Source: Zunongwangia sp. ESRF-bin46 (GTDB lineage Bacteria; Bacteroidota; Bacteroidia; Flavobacteriales; Flavobacteriaceae). From it: a DNA stretch of 64,000 nt. The position numbers and the translations under genes were made by a program. The notes under the pieces were generated by a model. That model worked only from the letters and a program-made list of their open reading frames with translations. It had not been told where the DNA came from and did no database searches. The DNA lies in the NCBI GenBank assembly GCA_002631855.1, contig NTLF01000012.1:104023-168022 (forward strand). Direction: 5' to 3'. Shown in pieces: positions 43,652 through 52,791 of this stretch (position 1 is its first letter; each line of letters starts with the position of its first letter).

Positions 43652-43750
43652 TTACTTCTTCTTAGCAGCAGTCTGTGGCGCCTTTTTAGCCTGTTGTTTA
43701 GGCTGTGCCTTTGCAGGCATTGGCTTACTGTTTGACTTTTGTTGTCCCAT
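43652..43750 (-). CDS. Small Lys/Gln/Ala-rich basic protein (32 residues)
   Basis: An ATG at 43750 opens a 32-codon frame ending at TAA. The product starts MGQQKSNSKPMPAK and ends in AAKKK. It has about nine Lys and no acidic residues, so it is very basic, disordered and resembles short nucleic-acid-binding tails such as the C-termini of histone-like proteins. It has its own terminator (43572-43596). I do not recognise a family. Composition and a flanking terminator favour a real gene, but it could be chance. Confidence 0.5.
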   Translation of the reverse strand: MGQQKSNSKPMPAKAQPKQQAKKAPQTAAKKK

Positions 43751-43862
43751 AATATTCTAATTTAAGAACACAGTAAATGTACATCGGAAAACGATTCGTG
43801 ATACTTCGTTAGCTAAAATTTAACTAAACAATTTTGTAGTTTTTTTCTGCTTAAAAAATCTT

Positions 43863-45089
43863 TTAAAGCATCAAAAACTTCACTAATAAACCTCCGGCAA
43901 GCCAAATATAGCAGAAGAGCGCTGCAAACTTTAAAACAGATTCCAAAACTTGGCTTTTGGGTGCCATTTCAGACATATTATAATCAACATTTTTATGTTT
44001 AAAAAACCCAAAATACACCAAAAACCCTGAAATAAGTAAAAAAGCAATATTCAGAAAAAAAGTGTAATTAACTTTAAAATACTCACTGTCAGAAATAGTA
44101 ACTTGAGAAGGATTGGGTAATATACTGAACAAATCAAAAGAATAATGCAACAGCAATGAAGCCCCTATTAACGCTGTAAAAAGTAGAAAAAGAATAAAAA
44201 GAGACATTTTCCATCCGTAGTATTTAGCGTTAATTCTCAAAACTGGAAAAACCACAAGATCGCTAAATATAAACGCCATTACGCCTGCAAAACTAACTCC
44301 TTTGCCAAACAGTAAAGCCGCCAATGGAATATTGCCCATGGAACCAATAAACGTTAAAAAAGCGGCTACTGGCCCAACAATGATATGCTCTAGAATTTCA
44401 AAAAAAGTAAAATCTGTGTTTCCTTGTCCGCTATTGATAAACAATGTCTGAAAAAATGAATCGGGTACAAAAGCGGCTACAATTCCGGCGATGGTAAAGC
44501 CAACCGTAACGTCTTTCCAAACCATTTGCCATTCCATCTTATATTGACGAGAGACTTTTGCCCAGCCTTCAGAAGATTTCATTTTCTCTTTCCAGGTTGT
44601 AGATTGATCCATTTCGTCATCATCTTGATCTTTGAGTTTTTTTCGGGCTTTTTCTATTAATTTCTTTGGATTGATAATCCTAATCAGCAACCAAGCGATT
44701 ACTATAAGTAGAACTCCACCAACATATTCGCCCACTACAAATTGCCATCCTAAAAAGATAGAAATGATAATTCCTAATTCAATAACCAAGTTGGTAGAAG
44801 CTAGAAGGAACGCAATAGAAGAAATAAAACTGGCTCCTTTTTTAAATAGCGATTTAGTACTTGCTAACGCAGCAAAACTGCAAGAGCTACTTATAAAGCC
44901 AAAAAAAGTGCCCAAAAGGACACTCTTAGACTCTTCTTTACCCATGGTTTTTTGCATCCGCTTTTCGGTTACAAAAACCTGAATCATACTACTTATAACA
45001 TATCCTAAAACAAAAGCCCAAAGCGCCATCCAAAAGAAACCTGCACTTGTATATGCCGCCTCTCCCCATTGTTTTAAAAATGAATTCAT
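43863..45089 (-). CDS. Permease of the DUF318/ArsP family (heavy-metal efflux type)
   Basis: A 408-residue inner-membrane protein with about nine hydrophobic segments in two halves, separated by a charged cytoplasmic loop (about 145-185, rich in Lys, Asp and Glu). The family signatures are GTFFGFISSSCSFAALA in the first half and the GFTIAGIVAAFVP/GNIPLAALLFGKGVSFAG region in the second. Family members move organoarsenicals or metal ions such as Cu and Zn. It lies 11 bases after a propeller lipoprotein gene, and a DUF3347 lipoprotein precedes those two, which suggests metal handling. The substrate is uncertain. Confidence 0.85.
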   Translation of the reverse strand: MNSFLKQWGEAAYTSAGFFWMALWAFVLGYVISSMIQVFVTEKRMQKTMGKEESKSVLLGTFFGFISSSCSFAALASTKSLFKKGASFISSIAFLLASTNLVIELGIIISIFLGWQFVVGEYVGGVLLIVIAWLLIRIINPKKLIEKARKKLKDQDDDEMDQSTTWKEKMKSSEGWAKVSRQYKMEWQMVWKDVTVGFTIAGIVAAFVPDSFFQTLFINSGQGNTDFTFFEILEHIIVGPVAAFLTFIGSMGNIPLAALLFGKGVSFAGVMAFIFSDLVVFPVLRINAKYYGWKMSLFILFLLFTALIGASLLLHYSFDLFSILPNPSQVTISDSEYFKVNYTFFLNIAFLLISGFLVYFGFFKHKNVDYNMSEMAPKSQVLESVLKFAALFCYIWLAGGLLVKFLML

Positions 45090-45100
45090 ATTAAGATTTC

Positions 45101-45940
45101 TTATTCCTCTTCAGCAGTAGTTTTATATTCATAAATAGTTAAACTACTTGCCAAGTAATTTAATATGTAAAGATTTTCATTTCGTAAATAAGCATCAGAA
45201 GGGCTTTTAATATCTTTTGAGAGTTCCTGTAATAAATCACCTTGATGATTATAAACTAAGACCCTATCATTTTCAAAATCGGTTACAAAAAGCTCTTTTT
45301 CTGAAACAAACAGCCCCATCGAAACATTCATATTTTCTTTCTCACCTATTGTGTTAAGTAGCTCTCCTTTTTTGTTATAAACCTGTACTCTATTGTTGTA
45401 TCCATCGGCCACCCATATGGTATCTTTGGTTATTTGCACATCTGTAGGTTGATTTAATGCATTATTTTTTGTGGCATTTTCACCTATATGAACCCAGTTT
45501 TCGCCATCTTCAGTAAAAAGCACTTGATTCCCTTTAAAATAGGAAACCGCCATTTGATTTTCAAATACTGCAACACCAGAAGGCCCAGCCAACGAATCAC
45601 TCACGGGTATAATAGATCGATCTACACCTGAAGTAATTTTAACCTGATTTGCGTTGAATTCTGGAACAAACAAATATTTACCATCAGTTGCTATATGCAT
45701 AGGGCGGTTAAAGGAATCTAAAATGCGTATCGAATCGTTATTTTCAGCAATCGATACAATCCGGTTACCGACACCGTCGCTTATCCATAGTGTATTGCTT
45801 ATTTCTGCAATTCCCATTGGACTAACACCTTCTAATTGAACAGTCTTTAAAGGTTGCCAACTCTCCTTATTTTCTTTTTTGGGGCTTGAGCACGCTATTA
45901 AACTAAATACAATAAGTAGCGTTGCGCATATTTTTCTCAT
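45101..45940 (-). CDS. NHL/six-bladed beta-propeller lipoprotein
   Basis: A 279-residue lipoprotein (signal ending LIVFSLIACSS, Cys17). The rest is a beta-propeller made of NHL-type repeats, e.g. ISDGVGNRIVSI, VADGYNNRVQVYNKKGELL and VTDFENDRVLVYNHQGDLL. Propellers of this kind often bind ligands or proteins in the periplasm. No catalytic residues can be read. It is in a minus-strand run just before the permease gene, with 11 bases between, so the two probably cooperate. Confidence 0.8.
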   Translation of the reverse strand: MRKICATLLIVFSLIACSSPKKENKESWQPLKTVQLEGVSPMGIAEISNTLWISDGVGNRIVSIAENNDSIRILDSFNRPMHIATDGKYLFVPEFNANQVKITSGVDRSIIPVSDSLAGPSGVAVFENQMAVSYFKGNQVLFTEDGENWVHIGENATKNNALNQPTDVQITKDTIWVADGYNNRVQVYNKKGELLNTIGEKENMNVSMGLFVSEKELFVTDFENDRVLVYNHQGDLLQELSKDIKSPSDAYLRNENLYILNYLASSLTIYEYKTTAEEE

Positions 45941-46028
45941 AATTGATTTTTTTTCTAAAAAGTAAAGAAAAATTTTAGGGTATAATCCTAAAATTAATCC
46001 TTTTAGAAGTTTGTATTATTAATAAGCT

Positions 46029-46574
46029 CTACTGTATTTCAGCATCAACACGTCCACATTTTAGCATTTTATCACCAAAATACGGATTCATTATATCCTT
46101 GCTTTCACTTAACCAATAAGCCCCTTTGTTATTGAATGCCATAGGGCAGTATTGCTTGTAGATAGTTCCTGAAGATAGAGCATCTTCCATCATCTTTTCA
46201 ACTTCAGTGGTAACAGTCACAAAAGCAGTGCGTTGTTCTTTAATGTCATCGCTTTCAACAATATTTTGAGCAGCTTGCAATGCTACATCCTCTACCCCAA
46301 CATTGGCAAAAGCAGTCATTAATTTTAATGCTTCTTGAGATGCTTTTTTGGCATTTGTATTAACTAATGCTGTTTTTAACTGTATGTATTGTTTAAATAC
46401 ACTAGCTGTTTTTTTATCTTTAAATTCGGCATTGGTTTTAGCTGCTGTGTATGTTTCACTTTCAGCTTTTGTATTAACTGTTTTAATTTCTGGTTCGGTT
46501 TTTTTCTTTTTGTCTGCACAAGAGGCCAATGTGATTACCACCAATAATATGGATAGGAATATGTTTTTTTTCAT
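46029..46574 (-). CDS. DUF3347-domain lipoprotein
   Basis: A 181-residue lipoprotein from the ATG at 46574 (signal MKKNIFLSILLVVITLASC, Cys19); the frame extends 10 codons upstream but those residues would spoil the signal. The C-terminal half carries the DUF3347 pattern: FKQYIQLKTALVNTNAKKAS, then YKQYCPMAFNNKGAYWLS and NPYFGDKMLKCG. In other Bacteroidota this domain is fused or linked to copper/heavy-metal efflux pumps; the CPMA and CG motifs could bind metal. Located before the propeller lipoprotein and permease genes. Start choice moderately sure. Confidence 0.85.
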   Translation of the reverse strand: MKKNIFLSILLVVITLASCADKKKKTEPEIKTVNTKAESETYTAAKTNAEFKDKKTASVFKQYIQLKTALVNTNAKKASQEALKLMTAFANVGVEDVALQAAQNIVESDDIKEQRTAFVTVTTEVEKMMEDALSSGTIYKQYCPMAFNNKGAYWLSESKDIMNPYFGDKMLKCGRVDAEIQ

Positions 46575-46619
46575 GACTATTTTCTTCAAAATTAATTTTT
46601 TCAAAGATACAAAATTGCT

Positions 46620-47045
46620 TTATGCTTTTTTCTGAAAATAGAATGCAGGTAACAAAATCAATAAAAATAATGGTTGGATTAAAAAACGACGTACATAAAA
46701 AAGGGTTAAATAACTCCCTTCTTTATAATTAAAGATTAATAACAGGTAAGACGCTAATAGAAGAAGAAATAAAATAAGGTACAAAATGGCCGAAAGTTTA
46801 ATTATTTCAACTTTTTTGAAAATCAGCCACAGTAAAGCCAATGAAAAAATAGTATTTAGTATATATCTAAACCCTATGCTCAATATTAAATTAAAAGTAT
46901 CAAGGCTTGGAAGGGTTTGATCAGCATAATCTGATTTAAAAAAGCCAATAAGAGGATCGTAAAAAAGGTCTTCTTCAAAAAAACGCACTCCTATTAATGC
47001 AACAAGCACTAACAATATACTAATTATGGTGACTATTTTATTCAT
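46620..47045 (-). CDS. Exosortase F system-associated membrane protein
   Basis: A 141-residue membrane protein with about four hydrophobic helices (about residues 4-21, 50-72, 80-103 and 115-137). It overlaps the exosortase gene by 8 bases and matches the small partner that accompanies XrtF in Flavobacteriia. I infer that it assists XrtF; its mechanism is unknown. Motifs such as FYVRRFLIQPLFLLILLPAFYFQKK are characteristic. Confidence 0.85.
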   Translation of the reverse strand: MNKIVTIISILLVLVALIGVRFFEEDLFYDPLIGFFKSDYADQTLPSLDTFNLILSIGFRYILNTIFSLALLWLIFKKVEIIKLSAILYLILFLLLLASYLLLIFNYKEGSYLTLFYVRRFLIQPLFLLILLPAFYFQKKA

Positions 47046-47676
47046 TGCTCTTTTTAGGTTTCACCTTAAGATTACGCACCCAAAATAACCACAACAGAAA
47101 GACCATTCCGTAAATAATTGCTGGAAAAACAATTTGATGTAAAAAATCAGTGTATTCAGGGTAATGGTATAAAGCAATGGTCAATAAGGCAATTCGTAAA
47201 ATATTGACAGCATAAATTAGAGCGATCCCAGCAAAAATATATAGCACTGTTTTTTTAAATCGTTCAGCAAAAGATATAATGAATGCGACAAATAGTATAA
47301 TAATACTTATTGCATTGCAGCCTTCGACAACACGAGCCAAATAAACATCATTTATGTACAATCTCATAAAAGGTCCTACCGAATCCGGTTTTACTGCACC
47401 ACTATAACCTAGCGCCTGTATTACTTCATTGCTTTGTTTTGCAACCAAATTGGTAAAAAAGTCAGGGTAATACAATCCAACTTCAGAATATTTTAAATAT
47501 AATGAATACAAGAATGTTAAAAGCAAATAGGTGCCTAAAAACAGGAGTATAAACCGAAGTACGGTCTTATATTTTACAAACAGATTTTTCAAAAAAATTA
47601 TAAATTTTAACAAAAATACAGCATTTGTATTTGGCGTTTGTATTGGTTTTAAAATACTTTTACTTAAAATAAACAA
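47038..47676 (-). CDS. xrtF: Exosortase family protein XrtF
   Basis: A 212-residue multi-pass exosortase. The active-site triad is visible: Cys in RVVEGCNAIS, Arg in AVNILRIALL and His in DFLHQIVFP. Exosortases cleave C-terminal sorting tags and link the protein to a surface glycan. XrtF is the Flavobacteriia type, and its target tag was not seen in this window. The start may be later than 47676, as the first 25 residues lie outside the helices. Divergent from the GAF gene with 2 bases between. Confidence 0.9.
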   Translation of the reverse strand: MFILSKSILKPIQTPNTNAVFLLKFIIFLKNLFVKYKTVLRFILLFLGTYLLLTFLYSLYLKYSEVGLYYPDFFTNLVAKQSNEVIQALGYSGAVKPDSVGPFMRLYINDVYLARVVEGCNAISIIILFVAFIISFAERFKKTVLYIFAGIALIYAVNILRIALLTIALYHYPEYTDFLHQIVFPAIIYGMVFLLWLFWVRNLKVKPKKSNE

Positions 47677-47678
47677 CT

Positions 47679-48134
47679 ATGCCTTTTGATGCTTTAAAAC
47701 CCAAAGTAAACACAATTTTAGCAAACGACAAGGAAAGCGTAAAACAACGCCTTAATGAAGTTTGTGAACTATTGCAAACTTCATTAGGATATTACGATTG
47801 GGTTGGCTTCTATTTTGCCAATCACGAGCAAAAAACCCTACATTTAGAAGCTTTTGCAGGTGAGGCTACAGACCACGTGGTAATTCCTTTTGGCAAAGGC
47901 ATTTGCGGTCAAGTAGCAGAATCAAACTCCAACTTTGTCGTTGCTGATGTTAAGGCTCAAAACAATTATATAGCTTGCAGTATGTACGTAAAAGCTGAAA
48001 TTGTAATCCCACTTTTTAAAGACGGAAAAAACATTGGCCAGATTGACATCGACTCACACACAGAAGACCCTTTTTCTCCAGAAGATGAACGGTTTTTAGA
48101 ATGGGTAAACCAACAAGTTGCTGAAATTCTTTAA
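47679..48134 (+). CDS. GAF-domain protein, free-methionine-(R)-sulfoxide reductase-like
   Basis: A 151-residue single-GAF protein. It keeps DWVGFYF at the N-terminus, FGKGICGQVAE with a Cys, and YIACSMYVKAEIVIPL with a second Cys, the pattern of free-methionine-(R)-sulfoxide reductases (fRMsr/YebR). The final GQIDIDSHTEDPF stretch is also typical. In that enzyme two Cys form the catalytic pair, and both required positions appear occupied here. It would reduce free methionine-R-sulfoxide in the cytoplasm. The ATG is 2 bases from the divergent xrtF start; I see no promoter that is clearly its own. Confidence 0.75.
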   Translation: MPFDALKPKVNTILANDKESVKQRLNEVCELLQTSLGYYDWVGFYFANHEQKTLHLEAFAGEATDHVVIPFGKGICGQVAESNSNFVVADVKAQNNYIACSMYVKAEIVIPLFKDGKNIGQIDIDSHTEDPFSPEDERFLEWVNQQVAEIL

Positions 48135-48421
48135 TTTCAACTATTAGAATTACCCCATTTGGTTTCTAATCATTTTCTAGCAAGCCATTAATCGCTTCTT
48201 TTTTATTTCACACCATTTATTCTTAGTTAAAAGATGGTTTTAGTAGTCTTTTGTACCATTTCTACGCCATGCATTTTAATCATTCCACAATTTTTTTAAA
48301 AGGTATTACAGCAGACACTTACAACTGTTTAAATTTCAGAACTTTAATAATTTATTACTATATTTATTAGAGAATGCAAAGTTTGATCAACAGGTTATAC
48401 TCTCATTAAATTTACTTGATT
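48135..48421. other. 287-base intergenic region upstream of the OmpA-family gene
   Basis: A/T-rich. No gene, terminator or clear TAnnTTTG promoter is seen. It presumably contains the promoter of the OmpA-family gene (48422). Confidence 0.4.
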
Positions 48422-49732
48422 ATGAAAGTTCTAAAAATCACTCAACGACTATTCCCCTTATTACTAATTTCCCTTCTTTTGATGAGTTTCAGCGGTCTGG
48501 CTCAAAATAATTACAGCAAGCATTACCATTATATTACTGATAGTGAAAATGCTGATATTGAAATACGGGTAGGCGACATTGACAATCTTGGCTTTGGTTG
48601 GCCAGAGGGATTCGACCCATTTTGTGGCAAAAACACAAGTAAACATCGATATCCCTGGGATATTGACCCTAAAGACCCAGCAGGTACCGACAGGGTAATC
48701 CTTGGAAGCAGTTACAAAGGCACGGGCAGAAAAGATGGGTATGCAGCTAGAACCAAAAGACCAGATAATGCTCCAACTCCAATTAAAATAGATTATAAAA
48801 AGGTGGAACTTCCCATAAAAAATGTGATGATCCAACTTTTTGCAGATGATTTTCAAGCGCCAGTATGGAAATCATCTTTCCAGTTTTCGGTGGACGGAAA
48901 ACGACTTCCTTATGTTGAAGAAATCCTCAACTCCCTAAAACAAACGGGACCTATTGGAAAATTGGTAAACCTCGGTATTCTATCCGAAGACCTAGAGTTA
49001 TTTGCCGATGGAAAAGTTGAAATTCTCATTGACGACCCTTTAACGGGCGTAGGCGATGGTTTTGCGATAGACTTTGTAAACCTGCTCATCAACCCCAAAG
49101 GCAACTATGAATGTACTGGAACTATTTACGGTGTGGTCATGGACGAACAACGTAACCCAATAAGTGATGCATCAGTAAATACAAACGCATTTGCAGAAAC
49201 GTTAAGTGATAAGGATGGAAATTTTCAATTTCAGGATATCCCTGTAGGGCTTATTGCCGTCAATGCCAGTAAAAAAGGGTATGAATCGGCTAGTATTGTG
49301 GTAGAGTTAAATAAAGATGATAAAAAAAAGGTTGAAATTACACTGAAATCGAAAAAGGAATCTGGCAATTTCATGAAAGAACAACTTGACAAAAAAGGAT
49401 TCGTGGATCTCTATGGAATTTATTTCGATACTAATAAAGATGTACCCAAACCTGAATCAAAACCTACTTTAGATGCATTAATTAAACTACTAAATGAAAA
49501 CCCAGAAATATCATTATCTGTTATAGGACATACAGATTCTGATGGAAGTGAATCCTCAAATCAAGATCTATCCAACAGAAGATCTAAATCTATTGTTAGA
49601 CTATTAATTTCTGAAGGAATTGACTCAAAAAGACTTAAAGCTTTAGGAAAAGGTGAGAAAGCTCCTATAGCAAGTAATAAAACCGAAACTGGAAAAGCAT
49701 TAAACCGAAGAGTGGAAATTAAAAAGAATTAG
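48422..49732 (+). CDS. OmpA-family outer-membrane protein with a novel-looking N-terminal domain
   Basis: A 436-residue protein from the ATG at 48422; a TTG six bases earlier is less likely. Signal peptide about residues 1-29 (ends FSGLAQ). Residues about 30-220 form a domain I do not recognise, with IEIRVGDIDNLGFGWPEGFDPFCGK-type Gly/Asp-rich sequence and DDFQAPVWKSSFQFSVDG. Residues about 230-315 are a carboxypeptidase-regulatory-like beta-sandwich (GTIYGVVMDEQRNPISDASV). Residues about 325-436 are an OmpA C-terminal peptidoglycan-binding domain (IYFDTNKDVPKPES, VIGHTDSDGS, NRRVEIKKN). It anchors the novel domain to the cell wall. Confidence 0.85.
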   Translation: MKVLKITQRLFPLLLISLLLMSFSGLAQNNYSKHYHYITDSENADIEIRVGDIDNLGFGWPEGFDPFCGKNTSKHRYPWDIDPKDPAGTDRVILGSSYKGTGRKDGYAARTKRPDNAPTPIKIDYKKVELPIKNVMIQLFADDFQAPVWKSSFQFSVDGKRLPYVEEILNSLKQTGPIGKLVNLGILSEDLELFADGKVEILIDDPLTGVGDGFAIDFVNLLINPKGNYECTGTIYGVVMDEQRNPISDASVNTNAFAETLSDKDGNFQFQDIPVGLIAVNASKKGYESASIVVELNKDDKKKVEITLKSKKESGNFMKEQLDKKGFVDLYGIYFDTNKDVPKPESKPTLDALIKLLNENPEISLSVIGHTDSDGSESSNQDLSNRRSKSIVRLLISEGIDSKRLKALGKGEKAPIASNKTETGKALNRRVEIKKN

Positions 49733-49745
49733 TTTTAAAACATCA

Positions 49746-51002
49746 CTACATCCCTGTTCTAATTGCCTCAACAGGGTCTAATTTTGAAGCTGAAATAGCA
49801 GGAAGTATTCCTGAAATAAGCCCAATTATAGCAGAAATGGCTGTGCCAATAAACATATTCCAAGGTGACAATACAAACTCAAAATCACCTGTAAATTGTG
49901 AAGCTAAGATTGAAACTATAAAGACTAAGAAAAGCCCTATTAACCCTCCTATCACCGCTAAAATAACCGCCTCGAACAAAAATTGAAGCAAAATAAACCG
50001 GTTTTTCGCACCCAATGATTTTTGAATTCCAATTAAATTGGTCCGTTCCTTTACGCTTACAAACATAATATTGGCAATACCAAAACCACCTACTAATAGG
50101 GAAAACCCACTAATTACTAAACCGATTACGTTCATTTGTCCAGTTATATTATCAATCATATCGGCAAACCCTTGTAATTGATTTACAAAAAACGTACTTA
50201 CACTATCGGGCTTTAACCCTCTTTTTAATCGCAGTTTTTGTTCTAACAAAGCAATAAACTCCTCGTTATCAATATCTTTTTGGGGCTTAATTACAATTTG
50301 TGGAAACGTATTTTTATTGTTGTCACCATAAATTCGCCTCACAATATTCACGGGCATCCAAATGGATGTATCCTTTGAGCCTCCAAACAATCCAGCCCCT
50401 TCTTTTTCCAAAACCCCAATTACCGTAAATTTTCGACCATAAACCCTTACTTGTTTCCCAATGGCGCGTTCACTCCCGTTAAATAATTTTTGGGCAATTT
50501 CGTAACCTATAACCAAAACTGGAGAGCCACTATTAGATTCTGATCCATTGAAAAACCGTCCAGTATCTAATTGCAATGATTCAATGTAGTAATAACTTTC
50601 TGTAACGGCGCCAATTGGCACATCGCTAATTTGGTTATCACCATATTTTATCGTTTCGTTAGGTACGTTTAGAGTGTAAGTTGCATAATCAAGATTAGGC
50701 ACATTACTTTCTAAATATTGATATTCTTCAAATGTTACCATAGGAAATTGATCTCGTTTCCAACGTGGAACATCTGTTGGGCCAAAAGAAAAGTGAGAAA
50801 GAATAATTGTGCTTTTATCTAACGAGCTGATATTTCCCTCAATTTCTTTTTTAAGAGAATCTACTGCAGCTAAAACGGCAATAATTGAGAATATTCCAAT
50901 AGTCACACCAACTAATGACAAAAAAGTCCGTAGTTTATTATTTTTTAATGCATTGACGGCAAAAGCAAAACTTTCTTTTAAAACACGTAAGTAAACCAGC
51001 AT
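49746..51002 (-). CDS. ABC transporter permease, MacB/FtsX type
   Basis: A 418-residue permease with one N-terminal helix (LRTFLSLVGVTIGIFSIIAVLAAVDSL), a large periplasmic MacB-PCD domain (about 45-265) and three C-terminal helices of the FtsX domain (about 290-410). The ERTNLIGIQKSLGAKNRFIL and ISASKLDPVEAIR ends are typical. Such proteins work as mechanotransmission pumps with an ATPase and a periplasmic adaptor; neither lies next to this gene here, so the partner must be elsewhere. Confidence 0.9.
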   Translation of the reverse strand: MLVYLRVLKESFAFAVNALKNNKLRTFLSLVGVTIGIFSIIAVLAAVDSLKKEIEGNISSLDKSTIILSHFSFGPTDVPRWKRDQFPMVTFEEYQYLESNVPNLDYATYTLNVPNETIKYGDNQISDVPIGAVTESYYYIESLQLDTGRFFNGSESNSGSPVLVIGYEIAQKLFNGSERAIGKQVRVYGRKFTVIGVLEKEGAGLFGGSKDTSIWMPVNIVRRIYGDNNKNTFPQIVIKPQKDIDNEEFIALLEQKLRLKRGLKPDSVSTFFVNQLQGFADMIDNITGQMNVIGLVISGFSLLVGGFGIANIMFVSVKERTNLIGIQKSLGAKNRFILLQFLFEAVILAVIGGLIGLFLVFIVSILASQFTGDFEFVLSPWNMFIGTAISAIIGLISGILPAISASKLDPVEAIRTGM

Positions 51003-51142
51003 TCTTTTTCAGAAATTAATTAGTAAAAGACAAATAAATACCCCTGTTTAGTATTAGGAACAACCCCAATACTTTAAAAAATACAAGGTATCAAAATAAT
51101 TCAAAAAAATATTCAATAACATAGGACGGTTTCTATGTCATA

Positions 51143-51176
51143 TTGTTACAATTTTATATGTAATTATGTACTTTTG
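51143..51176 (+). promoter_or_regulatory. Promoter of purH
   Basis: TTG at 51143-51145 and TACTTTTG at 51169-51176 (perfect TAnnTTTG) are 23 bases apart, the upper limit for Bacteroidota promoters. It lies inside the longer reading frame from 51135, which supports the internal ATG at 51195 as the true start. Confidence 0.6.
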
Positions 51177-51194
51177 CCCCTTAAATTTCAATCC

Positions 51195-52727
51195 ATGGGC
51201 GACACAAAAAAAATCACTTCTGCATTAATTTCGGTATTTCATAAAGATGGGCTGGCACCTATAGTTAAAGAACTTAACAAACTAGGGGTTACCATCTATT
51301 CTACCGGAGGAACACAAAAATTTATTAACGATTTAGGAATCAATGTTATTCCTGTTGAGGAAGTGACCGACTACCCTTCAATATTAGGAGGTCGTGTTAA
51401 AACTTTGCACCCAAAAGTTTTCGGCGGTATTTTAAACCGACAAGACAATGATAGTGATGTAGCCGAAATGGAAGAATACAACATTCCACAGTTGGATTTG
51501 GTAATTGTAGATTTATACCCTTTTGAAAAAACTGTCGCTTCTGGTGCTTCGGAACAAGATATCGTTGAAAAAATCGATATCGGTGGCATTTCCTTAATTC
51601 GCGCAGCTGCTAAAAATTTCAAGGATACCTTATGTGTTTCTTCTATGGAAGATTACGAAGAAGTATTGCAAATTATTTCAGAAAATGAAGGTTCCGTTTC
51701 TTTACAGGACCGAAAGAAGTTCGCTGCCAAATCATTTAATATTTCATCGCACTACGATTCAGCAATCTTCAATTATTTTAATGCTGAAACTAAAACACCA
51801 ACTTTAAAAATAAGTGAAGCAAAAGGTAAAGAGCTTCGCTACGGTGAAAACCCACACCAAAAAGGCTTTTTCTTTGGTGATTTTGATGCCATTTTTGACA
51901 AATTGCACGGAAAAGAATTAAGTTACAATAATCTACTAGATGTAGATGCTGCTGTTAATTTAATGGCTGAATTTACAAACGAGGCCCCAGCCTTTGCTGT
52001 ATTAAAACACAACAACGCCTGCGGAATTGCGCAACGAGACACTGTGAAAAAAGCATATCTGGATGCCTTGGCCGGTGACCCAGTTTCAGCTTTTGGAGGA
52101 ATTTTAATCAGTAATACGGAAATTGACGAAGCGACTGCCGAAGAAGTTCATAAACTATTTTGTGAAGTAGTTATCGCGCCTTCTTTTTCAGAAAAAGCGT
52201 TAGAAATCCTGAAAGGAAAAAAGAATCGAATTTTATTAGTTCAGAAAGAAACAAAACTTCCTTCAACACAGGTGAGAACTAGTCTTAATGGTTATTTAGT
52301 TCAAGATAAGGACAACAAAACAGATTCTAAAGAAGAATTAACCTACAAGACCAACAATAAACCATCCAATAGTGAGTTAGAAGACTTGATGTTTGCTTCA
52401 AAAATATGCAAACACACCAAGAGTAACACGATTGTTTTAGCCAAAAATAAACAGTTGTGTGCTAGCGGAACAGGACAAACGTCTCGTGTAGATGCGTTAC
52501 GCCAAGCTATTGAAAAAGCCAACAACTTTAAATTTAATTTAGATGGAGCTGTTATGGCCAGTGATGCTTTTTTCCCGTTTCCAGATTGTGTAGAAATAGC
52601 AGACAATGCCGGAATAACAAGCGTAATTCAACCGGGAGGCTCTATAAAAGACGAGCTTAGCATTGATTATTGCAATGAAAATGAAATGTCCATGGTATTT
52701 ACCGGCACACGTCATTTTAAACACTAA
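51195..52727 (+). CDS. purH: Bifunctional AICAR formyltransferase / IMP cyclohydrolase
   Basis: A 510-residue enzyme that performs the last two steps of de novo purine synthesis. The N-terminal IMP cyclohydrolase (about 1-190) has ALISVFHKDGL, YSTGGTQKF and GRVKTLHPKVFGGIL. The C-terminal formyltransferase has LRYGENPHQKG, KHNNACGIA (catalytic Lys-His) and PGGSIKDE. I chose ATG at 51195 because the family begins with a short lead before ALISV and the promoter overlaps the upstream ORF extension. Length is normal. Confidence 0.97.
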   Translation: MGDTKKITSALISVFHKDGLAPIVKELNKLGVTIYSTGGTQKFINDLGINVIPVEEVTDYPSILGGRVKTLHPKVFGGILNRQDNDSDVAEMEEYNIPQLDLVIVDLYPFEKTVASGASEQDIVEKIDIGGISLIRAAAKNFKDTLCVSSMEDYEEVLQIISENEGSVSLQDRKKFAAKSFNISSHYDSAIFNYFNAETKTPTLKISEAKGKELRYGENPHQKGFFFGDFDAIFDKLHGKELSYNNLLDVDAAVNLMAEFTNEAPAFAVLKHNNACGIAQRDTVKKAYLDALAGDPVSAFGGILISNTEIDEATAEEVHKLFCEVVIAPSFSEKALEILKGKKNRILLVQKETKLPSTQVRTSLNGYLVQDKDNKTDSKEELTYKTNNKPSNSELEDLMFASKICKHTKSNTIVLAKNKQLCASGTGQTSRVDALRQAIEKANNFKFNLDGAVMASDAFFPFPDCVEIADNAGITSVIQPGGSIKDELSIDYCNENEMSMVFTGTRHFKH

Positions 52728-52733
52728 AAATGT

Positions 52734-52741
52734 TACATTTG
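52734..52741 (+). promoter_or_regulatory. -7 box of the mreB operon promoter
   Basis: TACATTTG fits TAnnTTTG exactly and lies 51-58 bases before the mreB ATG. A clean TTG is not seen 17-23 bases upstream (the area overlaps the purH end), so only the -7 box is called. Confidence 0.4.
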
Positions 52742-52791
52742 TGAATAGCAGTAGCTTATCACGTATAATTTCAATACCACCAAAATAAAAT

